Origin: Martinezella rhizogenes
Lineage (GTDB): Bacteria; Pseudomonadota; Alphaproteobacteria; Rhizobiales; Rhizobiaceae
Length of the DNA: 64,000 nt
Direction of reading: 5' to 3'
NCBI GenBank assembly: GCA_013322215.1
Contig: JAAMEZ010000003.1
Location: 1-64,000 of the forward strand
Below the pieces are notes generated by a model. The model was not told the origin of the DNA, searched no databases, and worked only from the letters and a program-made list of their open reading frames with translations. Both the position numbers and the translations under genes were made by a program. Positions 25,415 to 34,770 of this stretch are shown one piece after another; positions within the stretch are counted from its first letter, which is position 1, and each line of letters begins with the position of its first letter.

Positions 25415-26523
25415 GCGTCACTGGCCTCCGCTTGCTGTCTCTGCTCTTGGGAGAACACCACACGGTTGACCGTCAAGCGTGCGCCGTCCGCTTCTGGTAA
25501 CGGAAAACGAGCCCGCCAAGTCAAGAAGATTGTTTCACTGTCTCGCCAGTCGAACTGCACGCCGTCGAGGTTAAAGAGAAACCATTTATCCTCGCCCTCC
25601 TGCTGGCATCGAACGCCGAGTGTGACGGCAGGCAGGCGTCCATACGCTTCTGGCAAATTGGGGTGAAGGTTATTCAGGGCATAATCTTCATCGCCTTTAA
25701 GCCAAGGCTGAGCGATGAGGTCGGGATGCGCACATTGCCAGAAACGCGGATCGAAGTCGGAGGGTAATAGTGGATGGCGACTAGCCAACCAGTCATCATC
25801 ATAAGTGCCGGTATATTGCTGCCGGGGACGCCACCATGGAGGAATGGGACCGAAACCCTCGGGTCGATAAGGTGTCCGCCAATCGAGGCTCGCCTCATCG
25901 ATAGCCGTGACCGAAGGGGCCTCCACTATCATGGTTTCATCGCTGCAATAAGGATCTACGATGCCACAACCGAGCGGATTGGCCGGCTCGACATCGGAAG
26001 GAATGCCCTGCTCAGCATTGCCCGTTCCCGGCACCATGCCTCCATAGGCGTGATGCCAATCGATGGCGACCTGGGTTGTCGGGATGGGCTCATCAAGCTT
26101 CCAATGTTGCAGGACGTGTTTCGGTCGATCAGCAGAAAACCCCGCCCATCCATCTCGAAATACGGGCCGCCAATGGCGCCTGCCATATACCCGCAGGGCC
26201 TTTTCCTTTACGCCAACTCGTAGTGAACAAGTCCAGCTTGGTGCGTCCCTGCCGCCCGGCGCATAGGCTTTGCCCAAGAACGTAATGTCCGTGCCCGGCT
26301 TTTCCGGCGTCAGGTCGGTCTGGCGAAGCATGATCCCCTCATGAGGATCGCCAGCATAGCTGTCGGTCCATTGGAAATCCTCCTGACTTGCGGCCAGCGC
26401 GACTGGCCGCCCCTGTCGATGGAGGAAGGTGCCTCGAACGGCAACGACACAATCGAGATCACCATTCCGATCGAACTGACGAAAAGCGAAGGCACGCAGC
26501 GGAGTACGGTTAATCAGTTCCAT
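25411..26523 (-). CDS. DUF2169 domain T6SS effector adaptor
   Basis: A 370-residue DUF2169 protein. The opening INRTPLRAFAFRQFDRNGD, VVAVRGTFLHRQGRP and the later RAFGRRHWRP-like segment YGRRHWRPVFRDGWAGFSA are characteristic, as is ALNNLHPNLPEAYGRLPAVTLGVRC near the C-terminus. DUF2169 proteins are usually encoded between vgrG and a PAAR/DUF4150 effector and are thought to help load the toxin on the spike. Here it sits exactly between those two genes, with a 4-base ATGA overlap to the effector. Some residues are polar-rich, but no transmembrane segment is seen. Confidence 0.88.
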   Translation of the reverse strand: MELINRTPLRAFAFRQFDRNGDLDCVVAVRGTFLHRQGRPVALAASQEDFQWTDSYAGDPHEGIMLRQTDLTPEKPGTDITFLGKAYAPGGRDAPSWTCSLRVGVKEKALRVYGRRHWRPVFRDGWAGFSADRPKHVLQHWKLDEPIPTTQVAIDWHHAYGGMVPGTGNAEQGIPSDVEPANPLGCGIVDPYCSDETMIVEAPSVTAIDEASLDWRTPYRPEGFGPIPPWWRPRQQYTGTYDDDWLASRHPLLPSDFDPRFWQCAHPDLIAQPWLKGDEDYALNNLHPNLPEAYGRLPAVTLGVRCQQEGEDKWFLFNLDGVQFDWRDSETIFLTWRARFPLPEADGARLTVNRVVFSQEQRQQAEASDA

Positions 26524-26537
26524 GGACGAAACTGACC

Positions 26538-28802
26538 TCAGTTATGATCGATGGGCTTGCCGCGCATCTGAAAATGCTCGGAGGCGACGAAATTGAAATT
26601 CTTACCGAGAATGATCACTTCACCATTGGATTTCATGATGAACTTGGAGTCGCCGCATTCGATAACGAACTCCTCACCAACTGCGATTTTCTTGAATTTG
26701 CCCACGCTCTCCAGCGAGGTCTGACCGACATTCGTGACCTTGCTCATACCGATCTGCTCGGCGCGTGCGATACCGATCGTGTCGGACTTAAAGGCGCCGA
26801 CAACGGTGTTCATGATGCCCGGAAGCGGGAATAGGCCGCCTGCGGCATCCCCCACTCCCGTGCCTGATCCGGCAAGATCCGTGCCGGCATCCGCCCTTGG
26901 ATTAAGCCCTGAAACAACGCCTTCCCGGCTGCCAAGACCACCAGCCCCTAAGAAACCCAGTGCCGAGGAAGCAACTGTCCCCGCGAAGGCGGTGAGACCT
27001 GCGCCGCCGCCACCGGCAATCTGGCCTGCCTGTGCCAGCAATCCGGCCGTATGACCGGACAATCCCTGCACCGCCCCCATCAACGCCATGGCCATCGGCC
27101 CCGTACCGCCGACCACTGTATTCACCGATCCGCCGATCTCGTGCTTCTGGTTGCCGCTCACTTCGACGGCGCGGTTGCCGCCGATGGAGGCGACTTCGTG
27201 GCGGTCGACGCGTTTGGTGCGGTCGTTGCGGATGCGCGTCGTCTGGTCCTTCTGGGCGTGGAAGAACATGTTTTCGCGGCCGGCATCGTCCTCGAAAGTC
27301 ATCTCGTTGAAGCCGGTGCCCTTATGGGTATTGGAGCGCATGACCATGCGGGTCTTATTCCCAGGCAGATCGTAGGGCACGCCATTGCTCGGGTTCGGCA
27401 CCACGCCGGTCACCAACGGCCGGTCCGGATCGCCGTCGATGAAGGCGACCATGACTTCCATGCCTATGCGGGGGATGACCTGGCCGCCCCATGTGCCGCC
27501 GGCCCAGCTCTGGGCGACGCGCACCCAGCAGGTATCCGATCCATCCTTCTTGGCGCGGCGATCCCAGGGATACCAGAGCTTGATGCGGCCATACTGATCG
27601 GGATGGATTTCCTCCCCCGAAGGGCCGGCGACGATCGCGACCTGCGTGCCGCGAATGCGTGGCCGCTCGGTCTTGCGATGCGGCGTCATTGTGACGCGCG
27701 ACGGCACGGCTTCGAATTCGTTGCTATATTCCGGCTGATCCATGTTGGTTTCATAGGAGGGATCGACCGCAAAATGCGTGGCGCGCACGATGACATGTTC
27801 TTCATAGATATGCTCGGGATGCGCCACCTCATAGGGCGTAAACCGCCGGCCGGCTTCCAGCACGCGCGACGATGATCGCCCAACGACCCGATTATGGTCA
27901 GCCTCGCTCGCCTGCATACGCAGCTTCTGCGCCCGCTCGGCCTCAGCGACCGATGAAATGCGAGCCGGATATTCGTAAAGCTCGCTCTTCATCGCCCCCG
28001 GCATCTGCACCAGTGACGGTGTCGTGGTGCCTGGCACCATCTGCGGCGTCTCGAAATTCCAGTCAGCGCCGGCGCGTTGCCCGGGAACGTAAGCGTAATG
28101 CTTCATCCAATCGTTGATGTGGTTGCGATCCGTTGAACCTTGGGCAAGGCGGACACGGCCCTCGCCCTGCGCGGAGGGAGAAGGCCCCGCCCAGGAATTG
28201 GCGCCATCGGCAACATGCAGCCGATGGCTGCCTTCCTCATGCGAAAACCAGTAGAAGAGACCATCTTCCTCGAAGCGACGGGTCAGATAATCCAGATCCG
28301 TTTCGTTCCATTGCACGGAGTAATGCTGCGGCGGAGGCGGTGTGACGACGCCGGAAACATCCGGAGTAGGAATCCCGTGTTCAGAAAAGAGCGTCTCAAC
28401 GATATCGATGCTGGTCTTGTCCATCCATATGCGGCAGTCGGAACGCTGGGACAGAAGCCACATCTGCGGCTTCAGCACCATCGAATAGGAGCGCAGGCCA
28501 CGCGTGATCGGCGGCCCCTCCTGAAGTGCCGTCACGAGACCGTTGAAGGGACGGCGGACACCATCGCCCCCATCTTCGGCCTGTTGAACCTCCAGTGAGA
28601 TGTCGATCAGACGGCCGATCAGCTCCTCCGGCTGAATGACCTCGCGCTTGGCGCGAACCGAGAGCCTGATGTCGAAGAGCGACGATACACCTTCCGTTAT
28701 CATCACTCGTTCTGGCAGGAGCTGGTCCGTACCGAGCGGCGATGAGACCCGAAGATTTCGGGTCGCCTGGATGAAATCATTGGCCGAGGGCTGATCGTTC
28801 AT
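26538..28802 (-). CDS. vgrG: VgrG spike protein (TssI)
   Basis: A 754-residue trimeric spike. The N-terminal gp27-like region (QATRNLRVSSPLG, VQWNETDLDYLTRRFEEDGLFYWFSH) is followed by the gp5-like OB domain (EEIHPDQYGRIKLWYPWDRR, SCWVRVAQSWAGGTWGGQ-type sequence, IPRIGMEVMVAFIDGDPDRPLVTGVV) and the beta-helical needle (FEDDAGRENMFFHAQKDQTTRI). The C-terminal part contains an Ala/Gly-rich hydrophobic insertion (about residues 575-670) before a last needle-like segment ending in IDHN. No catalytic extension is recognised, so toxicity is probably carried by the PAAR-like effector two genes on. Confidence 0.93.
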   Translation of the reverse strand: MNDQPSANDFIQATRNLRVSSPLGTDQLLPERVMITEGVSSLFDIRLSVRAKREVIQPEELIGRLIDISLEVQQAEDGGDGVRRPFNGLVTALQEGPPITRGLRSYSMVLKPQMWLLSQRSDCRIWMDKTSIDIVETLFSEHGIPTPDVSGVVTPPPPQHYSVQWNETDLDYLTRRFEEDGLFYWFSHEEGSHRLHVADGANSWAGPSPSAQGEGRVRLAQGSTDRNHINDWMKHYAYVPGQRAGADWNFETPQMVPGTTTPSLVQMPGAMKSELYEYPARISSVAEAERAQKLRMQASEADHNRVVGRSSSRVLEAGRRFTPYEVAHPEHIYEEHVIVRATHFAVDPSYETNMDQPEYSNEFEAVPSRVTMTPHRKTERPRIRGTQVAIVAGPSGEEIHPDQYGRIKLWYPWDRRAKKDGSDTCWVRVAQSWAGGTWGGQVIPRIGMEVMVAFIDGDPDRPLVTGVVPNPSNGVPYDLPGNKTRMVMRSNTHKGTGFNEMTFEDDAGRENMFFHAQKDQTTRIRNDRTKRVDRHEVASIGGNRAVEVSGNQKHEIGGSVNTVVGGTGPMAMALMGAVQGLSGHTAGLLAQAGQIAGGGGAGLTAFAGTVASSALGFLGAGGLGSREGVVSGLNPRADAGTDLAGSGTGVGDAAGGLFPLPGIMNTVVGAFKSDTIGIARAEQIGMSKVTNVGQTSLESVGKFKKIAVGEEFVIECGDSKFIMKSNGEVIILGKNFNFVASEHFQMRGKPIDHN

Positions 28803-28808
28803 CTGCGC

Positions 28809-29357
28809 TTATCCTACCAGTGAGCTTGCCGAGCCTATATTGCCGGCGCTGCCAATCTGTTGCTTGCGGCCGCCGACGAGATAGACCATCTGGAACAGGG
28901 TTCCGTTCGGCAGCGTCTCGTGCATGCCCGGGCCGTAAAGTACCTGCGGGGTCAGGATCTTGCCGATATCGGTGCGGTTCGGCACCGTGCCAAGCAAATA
29001 GGCGCCGCGCGCCATCAAGACCCGTGTTTCGCCGTCGCTGACGGAATAATTGAATTGCGCAACGAACACCGAATGATGGTTGATGTCCATTTCGCGAATG
29101 ATGTGCGCTTCATTGTTGCGCAGCCATCTCTGGAGCCAATGCGTCAGCGACATTTCGTTGGCTTTTTCGGAGAACATCCGGAAAAGCGATGCCGCAGCGC
29201 CCATGGCTTGACCGCGTGCCGCAAATTCACGCGGTCCGCTCTGGTAGGAAAAATAATCGTAGGATGGGCCACGGCCGGCACGCCGGACGGGCGGAAGATC
29301 GGTCTGCTTCACCGGCTCCATCTGCAGCGCCGGCGACGAAACGAAAAAATCTACCAT
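28809..29357 (-). CDS. Unknown protein encoded between hcp and vgrG
   Basis: A 182-residue protein with no family I recognise. ATG at 29357 is chosen because GGAGG lies 5-9 bases upstream; an earlier in-frame start (29429) has no such site. It is soluble, with a basic Pro-rich N-terminus, a helical middle (ASLFRMFSEKANEMSLTHWLQRWLRNNEAHIIREM) and a beta-rich end (VLMARGAYLLGTVPNRTDIGKI, GTLFQMVYLVGG). The stop lies 6 bases before the vgrG start, so the two are probably translated together. Position suggests a spike-assembly factor or Hcp-borne cargo; function is unknown. Confidence 0.78.
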   Translation of the reverse strand: MVDFFVSSPALQMEPVKQTDLPPVRRAGRGPSYDYFSYQSGPREFAARGQAMGAAASLFRMFSEKANEMSLTHWLQRWLRNNEAHIIREMDINHHSVFVAQFNYSVSDGETRVLMARGAYLLGTVPNRTDIGKILTPQVLYGPGMHETLPNGTLFQMVYLVGGRKQQIGSAGNIGSASSLVG

Positions 29358-29431
29358 GGCGACCTCCACTGAGGGGTGTTTGCCGGAACATGACAATCGC
29401 AGCCATGGCGGCGACTTGGTACCGGACACGA

Positions 29432-29461
29432 TTCCGGCGCGCTGATACCAACGCGCCGGAA
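29432..29461 (-). other. Strong stem-loop after hcp
   Basis: TTCCGGCGCG and CGCGCCGGAA are perfect 10-base inverted arms with a 10-base loop, 13 bases past the hcp stop. No T-run follows on the transcribed strand. It probably attenuates readthrough or protects hcp mRNA, so Hcp is made in excess over VgrG. Confidence 0.65.
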
Positions 29462-29474
29462 AGCGATACTAATG

Positions 29475-29951
29475 TTAGGCAGCCTTGGTCGTTGCCAGGT
29501 CGTAAGACGCGATCATCGGCGACTGCGGCGTCTGCGAGTCGTCGTAAGGCGTGTACTTCACTTCCATCTTGGTGAAGTTGAGCTTGATCGTTTCGACCGG
29601 GCGGTCGCCGTTGGAATCGACCGAGTAGCTGGCGATCAGCGTGTTGGTGAGCGTGTACTCGATGTAGGTATCGCCCGGGTTGCCGGTCGTTACCAGATGG
29701 ATCACGGCTTGCTTGCCGGTGCGGCCCGAGCATGCCTCCTGGAACAGCTTCGTCGACGAGGAATCGCTGACCTTGGTCAGGATAACTTCCGAAACGGTCG
29801 GCTCGGAAGCTTCGCGGTTCGCAGCCGAACCGGCTGACGTCTTCATGTTACGCGAAACATTCCAGTGGATGACTTCGATGTCCATCCACTTCTTGTGCTG
29901 CTCGTGGGTTGCATCGCCCTGAATTCCGTCGATTTGCAGATAAATCGGCAT
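29475..29951 (-). CDS. hcp: Hcp tube protein (TssD)
   Basis: A 158-residue Hcp1-like protein that forms the hexameric inner tube. Seen: MPIYLQIDGIQGDATHEQHKKWMDIEVIHW (strand 1-2), SEPTVSEVILTKVSDSSSTKLFQEAC, and the C-terminal ETIKLNFTKMEVKYTPYD, which is strongly conserved. No extension with toxin features is present. It is preceded by AGGAGAG at a good distance. The gene lies after clpV and before the unknown gene and vgrG, and is flanked by stem-loops on both sides. Confidence 0.95.
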   Translation of the reverse strand: MPIYLQIDGIQGDATHEQHKKWMDIEVIHWNVSRNMKTSAGSAANREASEPTVSEVILTKVSDSSSTKLFQEACSGRTGKQAVIHLVTTGNPGDTYIEYTLTNTLIASYSVDSNGDRPVETIKLNFTKMEVKYTPYDDSQTPQSPMIASYDLATTKAA

Positions 29952-29982
29952 GCTCTGAACTCTCCTGTTGAGATTTGAATTC

Positions 29983-30000
29983 GCCCTGTCGCTGCAGGGC
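29983..30000 (-). other. Short stem-loop in the hcp leader
   Basis: GCCCTG and CAGGGC form a 6-base stem around 6 bases in the clpV-hcp gap, about 30 bases before the hcp start. It may be a 5-prime stabiliser or an end of the clpV message; weak on its own. Confidence 0.35.
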
Positions 30001-30016
30001 GGGGTTACCCTTCCGT

Positions 30017-32764
30017 CTAATGCCGCATCCGGGCGCTGTGTTCGTCCGGGGCTGCTTTATTCGCCGTGCCGCCTTCCTCGGGGCCAGCGAATTCATTGTC
30101 GCCCACCGTATTCTCCTCAATGAGAAAGCGGTGGTCGTGAAAGCTTATGGTGATGCCGCCAACCTTGCGCCCCGTCGCAACCGCATCGAGGAAAAAGGTT
30201 GAAAGCTCTGGCAAAAGATCGCGGCCAATCATGGTTTCGATGGCGCGCGCGCCCATTTCACTCGCCTTGGCCCGGCCGACCAGCGCCTCGCGGGCTTCGG
30301 GGGCAAGCGAAACGCTCGTGCCATACGACGCAGCGACGCGATCACGGATGCGGCCGATCTGGATGTCGACGATCCCGCTCAGCGTCTCGCCATTCAACGG
30401 CATGAAGGGCAGAACGGTCGTACGGCCGACAAAGGCCGGCTTGAAGTACTTCTGCAATTCGGGAAGCAGCAGCGCTTCCAGCGCCTCGCCCTCGGGCATG
30501 GTTTCTGGATCGGCAGCCAAGGCTGCGAGCAGTTCCGAGCCGGTATTGGCCGTCATCACGATAGTGGTGTTCTTGAAATCGATGTCGCGGCCTTCACCGT
30601 CGCGCAGCGTTCCCTTGTCAAAGACCTGGTAGAACACTTCCTGGACGCCCGGATGCGCCTTGTCGATCTCATCCAGCAGCAGGACGCCATAAGGCCGACG
30701 CCGCACGGCCTCGGTCAGCACGCCACCTTCACCGTAGCCGACGTAGCCGGGCGGCGATCCGAGCAGCAGCGAAACCTTATGCTCCTCCTTGAACTCGGAC
30801 ATGTTGATGGTCGTCAGATACTGGCTGCCGCCATAAAGAAGATCGGCCAGCGAAAACGCTGTCTCGGTCTTGCCGGTTCCTGACATGCCAACAAGCAGGA
30901 AGACGGCGGGCGGGCGGCGTGGATCGGAAAGGCCGGCACGTGCGGACCGCATCGCAGCCGAAATCCGCGCAATTGCGTTATCCTGTCCGAGCACACGCTC
31001 CTTCAGCCTGGCGTCGAGCGTCTTGACGGTCTCAACCTGGTCGGACAGCAGTTTGCCGACGGGAATGCCGGTCCAGCGCGCGACGATCCCGGCGATCACT
31101 TCCTTGTCGACCACGCGGGGAACCAGCGGCGTTTCGCCGGCAACGTCGGCAAGGCTGCGTTCCGCCTGCACAAGGGCTGCGCGAGCAACGTCAACGGATG
31201 AACCGTTGGGCGGGAAGAGGGCGACATTGTCGCCGTGCGAATGAACACCATCTTCGGCCTGCTGAGCATTGGGATCGGCAAGCGCGGCTTCGATGCGATC
31301 CGCCTCACCCGACAGCCTGATTTCAGCATCGAGCTTGGCCTGCAACCGCTCGATCTCGCTTGCCACTTCGTGCTTTTCGCTCTCGATGACGGCAAGGCGC
31401 TCGACAATATCCGATGTCGGCGGCTCGGCGGAAAGTGCGGTGGCCTCAACCTCCAGCATTTCCTGCTCGTTGCGCAATCCCTTCAGCGCTTCGGGAACGG
31501 TCTGACGCGCCAGAGAGACAGCCGCGGCTGCGGTATCGATGAGGCTGATCGCCTTGTCGGGCAATTGCCGCGCCGGAATATAGCGGGCCGAAAGGCGAAC
31601 AGCCGCCGCCAGCGCCTCGTCTCGAATGCGCACCTTGTGATGGGCTTTGAAGCTGCCGACCACGCCGCGCAACATACGGATTGCCGTTTCTTCGTCGGGC
31701 TCAAGCACCTGAACGACCTGGAAGCGTCGGGTCAGCGCCGCATCCTTCTCGATGTAGCGCTTGTATTCGCTCCAAGTCGTCGCTGCGATCGTCCTGAGCT
31801 CGCCGCGTGCCAGCGCCGGCTTCAGAATATTGGCGGCATCGCCCTGCCCGGCCTGTCCGCCGGCACCGATCAAGCCATGCGCCTCGTCGATGAACAGGAT
31901 GATCGGCTCCACCGAGGCACGTACGGCCGCGACAACGCCGTGCAAGCGGCGCTCGAATTCGCCTTTCACGCCGGCGCCAGCCTGCAGCAGGCTGAGATCG
32001 AGAAGGAGAATCCGTACCGGCTTCAGCATATCCGGCACGTTGCCGGCGGCGATCTCCAACGCCAGCGCCTCTGCAACGGCGGTCTTACCGACACCTGCCT
32101 CGCCGACCAGCATCGGATTGTTCTGACGGCGGCGCATCAGGATATCGATGACCTGGCGCAGCTCACGATCGCGACCGATGACCGGATCAACACGACCACC
32201 CCTTGCATCGGCTGTCATATCGCGCGTGTACAGGCGCAGGAATTCATTTTCGCCGGCAGCGGCAACAGCCTCGGAATTCTGTGACGGCGAAGATGTGCCG
32301 CTGGGAGTGGAAACCGCGTTCAACTTTTTTTCGAGCGCGGTGCGATCAATGCTGCGCAGCGAAGGTGCCATGCCTCGCGCCATGATTCGCAGCGACTGGT
32401 CATCGCTCAGCGCGGTCAGAAGATCAGCGAGGGTGATGCTGTTCCGCCCACATTGAAGCGACGCGACAAGCCACGCCTCGCGCATCAGAGCAAGCAGGTT
32501 TTGAGAAAGCACCAACGCGGCACCATCGCCCCTCGGCAAGTCGGCGATGGCGCTATCAAGCTCGGTGCGGAGCGTTGCAGAAGGAACGCTAAGTTCTTCA
32601 AACAAAGAGCAAACTTCAGATACATCCAGCAATGATAGTATCCAATGTGCGACATCGACATTTGCATGGCGATCACGTGCTGCATGCGACGCTGCAGCCT
32701 CGAGACCGACGCGCAATGCGGGCTCAAGCGTTCTGATCAGACGATTGAGATCGATATTCGACAC
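30017..32764 (-). CDS. clpV: ClpV ATPase (TssH)
   Basis: A 915-residue AAA+ disaggregase that recycles contracted TssB-TssC sheaths. Seen: an N-terminal Clp-N domain (about 1-150), first AAA+ module with Walker A GEAGVGKT and Walker B ILFIDEAH, a coiled-coil middle domain (about 410-520), second module with Walker A GMSGTGKTE and Walker B LLLDEIDKAHPGVQ, then a ClpB-type D2 small domain. Start GTG at 32764 follows AAGGAGG about 10 bases earlier. It is divergent from tssA and leads the leftward T6SS operon, which continues to hcp and vgrG. Confidence 0.95.
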   Translation of the reverse strand: MSNIDLNRLIRTLEPALRVGLEAAASHAARDRHANVDVAHWILSLLDVSEVCSLFEELSVPSATLRTELDSAIADLPRGDGAALVLSQNLLALMREAWLVASLQCGRNSITLADLLTALSDDQSLRIMARGMAPSLRSIDRTALEKKLNAVSTPSGTSSPSQNSEAVAAAGENEFLRLYTRDMTADARGGRVDPVIGRDRELRQVIDILMRRRQNNPMLVGEAGVGKTAVAEALALEIAAGNVPDMLKPVRILLLDLSLLQAGAGVKGEFERRLHGVVAAVRASVEPIILFIDEAHGLIGAGGQAGQGDAANILKPALARGELRTIAATTWSEYKRYIEKDAALTRRFQVVQVLEPDEETAIRMLRGVVGSFKAHHKVRIRDEALAAAVRLSARYIPARQLPDKAISLIDTAAAAVSLARQTVPEALKGLRNEQEMLEVEATALSAEPPTSDIVERLAVIESEKHEVASEIERLQAKLDAEIRLSGEADRIEAALADPNAQQAEDGVHSHGDNVALFPPNGSSVDVARAALVQAERSLADVAGETPLVPRVVDKEVIAGIVARWTGIPVGKLLSDQVETVKTLDARLKERVLGQDNAIARISAAMRSARAGLSDPRRPPAVFLLVGMSGTGKTETAFSLADLLYGGSQYLTTINMSEFKEEHKVSLLLGSPPGYVGYGEGGVLTEAVRRRPYGVLLLDEIDKAHPGVQEVFYQVFDKGTLRDGEGRDIDFKNTTIVMTANTGSELLAALAADPETMPEGEALEALLLPELQKYFKPAFVGRTTVLPFMPLNGETLSGIVDIQIGRIRDRVAASYGTSVSLAPEAREALVGRAKASEMGARAIETMIGRDLLPELSTFFLDAVATGRKVGGITISFHDHRFLIEENTVGDNEFAGPEEGGTANKAAPDEHSARMRH

Positions 32765-32920
32765 CTAGAAGTTTCCTCCTTGTGGTTTCATTTCAACTAC
32801 ACCCTCCAAATCGCGGCAACAACTAGGGCGGTTATTCCCACACGTCCAGATGGACTACAAAAATTTTTTCATGTGGTCAAAAAATGGAATCGTCACAAAT
32901 CTGTTGCAGAATAGACATGG

Positions 32921-32949
32921 TTGACAAAGGAATATATCGACCTAACTAT
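32921..32949 (+). promoter_or_regulatory. Candidate promoter of the rightward tss operon
   Basis: TTGACA at 32921-32926 is followed after 16 bases by TAACTA (32943-32948), within the A+T-rich divergent gap between clpV and tssA. It suits a housekeeping sigma promoter. No sigma54-type site was spotted by eye. Confidence 0.4.
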
Positions 32950-32991
32950 CATGCCCTCAAATGAAGTAGTTCATGATACGGAGTTAATTCC

Positions 32992-34041
32992 CTGCTGAAC
33001 GCCCGAGACATAGAAAATCCATTTGAAGAAAACGCGCCATGCGGAGAAAATATTCGCAACAATACTTCTATGCGCGAAATATACTATAGAATAAAGGATG
33101 CAAGAAACCAGGCTCGCGCTGCAGAACGAGGTATATCACCAGGCGAAAATATTAGCCTTTCCTCCCTTTGGACAGATGTTAGCAATCTCGGATTGCAGAT
33201 TATTTCTTCAAAAAGTAAGGATCTCGAAGTATTAGCATGGTTGGCAGAGGCGGAATTACGTTTGCGTGGTTTCGAAGGGTTAAGGGACGTCTACCAGGCA
33301 ATCGCGTCGCTTTTAGACAAGCATTGGGAGAAATTTCATTCTGTCGGTGCTGACGATATCGAAGAGCGCCTTGCGCCACTTTCGGGTCTCAATGGCATCG
33401 GTGGCGAAGGAACGATCATTCAGGCGATCAGGCTATCGCCGCTCATTCCCGGTGCAAAATTCGGTCAGTTTTCCCTCTGGGATTTCCAGCTGTCGCAACG
33501 CCCCAATGAAGTGAAACGACGTGATGAGCTCAGTCAGGCGATCGTTGAAGCCGGTACGGCTGCAATGAGCTCGCATCTCGACATGGTCAATGGCTGCCTT
33601 GCCGCCTTCGACCGGCTCGTGTCCATTCTGAACGAGCGCTGCGGGCAGATGGCGCCGCCGAGCTCCAATACGCACAATGTCCTGCAGGAGGCTGCTTTGG
33701 CGCTACGCGCTCTTGCCGGCATCGAATCACAGGCAATCGAGACCGTGGCGGAACCACAGCAGCAGGAAGGCACCGGCGAACAGACACAAGGCCGCCCCCG
33801 CCCGTTGAGCGCTGAGCAGATCGGTTCGCGCGAGGAAGCCTTCGAGCTGTTGCTTGCCGTTGCGCGCTATTTCCGTCGCACTGAGCCGCACTCCCCGATC
33901 TCGATGTCGATCGAGACGATGGTGAGGCGCGGTCGCATGGATTTTTCAGAACTACTGGCCGAATTGCTGCCGGAACAGCAGGCACGCAACGCCGTGCTGA
34001 CAGCGGCCGGCATTCAGCTGAAATCGAACAAGAACGGGTGA
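32992..34041 (+). CDS. tssA: TssA (ImpA) baseplate/tail protein, probably starting at CTG
   Basis: A TssA/ImpA-N family protein of about 349 residues. The N-terminal ImpA motif is ENPFEENAPCGENIRNNTSMREIYYRIKDARNQARAAERG, which begins before the first ATG (33070). The only reading extending over this motif has no ATG, GTG or TTG between the preceding TGA (32974-32976) and 33070. CTG at 32992 (with a second CTG at 32995) lies 8 bases after GGAG (32980-32983) and is the best start. TssA organises baseplate and sheath polymerisation. It heads the rightward operon and is followed by tssB. Confidence 0.85.
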   Translation: MLNARDIENPFEENAPCGENIRNNTSMREIYYRIKDARNQARAAERGISPGENISLSSLWTDVSNLGLQIISSKSKDLEVLAWLAEAELRLRGFEGLRDVYQAIASLLDKHWEKFHSVGADDIEERLAPLSGLNGIGGEGTIIQAIRLSPLIPGAKFGQFSLWDFQLSQRPNEVKRRDELSQAIVEAGTAAMSSHLDMVNGCLAAFDRLVSILNERCGQMAPPSSNTHNVLQEAALALRALAGIESQAIETVAEPQQQEGTGEQTQGRPRPLSAEQIGSREEAFELLLAVARYFRRTEPHSPISMSIETMVRRGRMDFSELLAELLPEQQARNAVLTAAGIQLKSNKNG

Positions 34042-34146
34042 GAAGTACAACCGATCTTCTGAACTTTTTGCAACCGGCCCTTTCCAAAGTCGAGTTGCGC
34101 CACATTTGAAGAGCGAATTTGCCGCTGGCATTGAAGGAGAAGTTTT

Positions 34147-34659
34147 ATGGCGAGTGTTCACGAAAAGCTGGAGCGAGTGCGCAAGCCCAGGGTCCACATC
34201 AAGTACGAAGTGGAAACGGAAGGCGCCATGGTCGTCAAGGAATTGCCTTTCGTCGTTGGCGTTCTCGGCGATTTCTCCGGCAACCCGACGCAGCCGCTGA
34301 AACCGTTCGGCGAACGCAAGTTCGTTCAGATCGATCGCGACAATTTCGATGACGTGATGCGCCGCATGACGCCGGGCCTGAATATCTCGGTCGAAAACAC
34401 GCTCGAGGGCAATGGCTCGCAGCTTCCTGTCTCACTGAAATTCGAAAGCATGCAGGATTTCGAGCCTGGCTCCGTGGTCAGCCAGGTCCCGGCGCTCAAG
34501 GCGCTTCTCGATGCGCGCAACCAGCTTCGCGACCTTATGAGCAAGGCGGACCGCTCGGAAGAACTGGAGCGACTGCTCGAAGACGTTCTGCAGAACAAGG
34601 CCGATCTGTCGAAGCTGATGTCCGAGCTCGGATTGGCCGAAAAGCCCGCCGCAAGCTGA
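34147..34659 (+). CDS. tssB: TssB sheath small subunit
   Basis: A 170-residue TssB (VipA-like). Seen: [36 protein letters not shown] (the strongly conserved LPFVxGVxxDxSG segment), [20 protein letters not shown] and [20 protein letters not shown]. TssB pairs with TssC to build the contractile sheath. An AGGAGAAG ribosome-binding site precedes the ATG. The gene lies 105 bases after tssA and 111 bases before the first tssC. Confidence 0.96.
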   Translation: MASVHEKLERVRKPRVHIKYEVETEGAMVVKELPFVVGVLGDFSGNPTQPLKPFGERKFVQIDRDNFDDVMRRMTPGLNISVENTLEGNGSQLPVSLKFESMQDFEPGSVVSQVPALKALLDARNQLRDLMSKADRSEELERLLEDVLQNKADLSKLMSELGLAEKPAAS

Positions 34660-34770
34660 TCGTCGTCGGCGATCTGCGCAAGCCGGTCGCCCAATCCCGT
34701 TTCAAGCAATCGATAGCGGCCGGCTTCAAGCTTTACCACTATCGCCTGCATTTTCCGCAAGGATCGAAAA

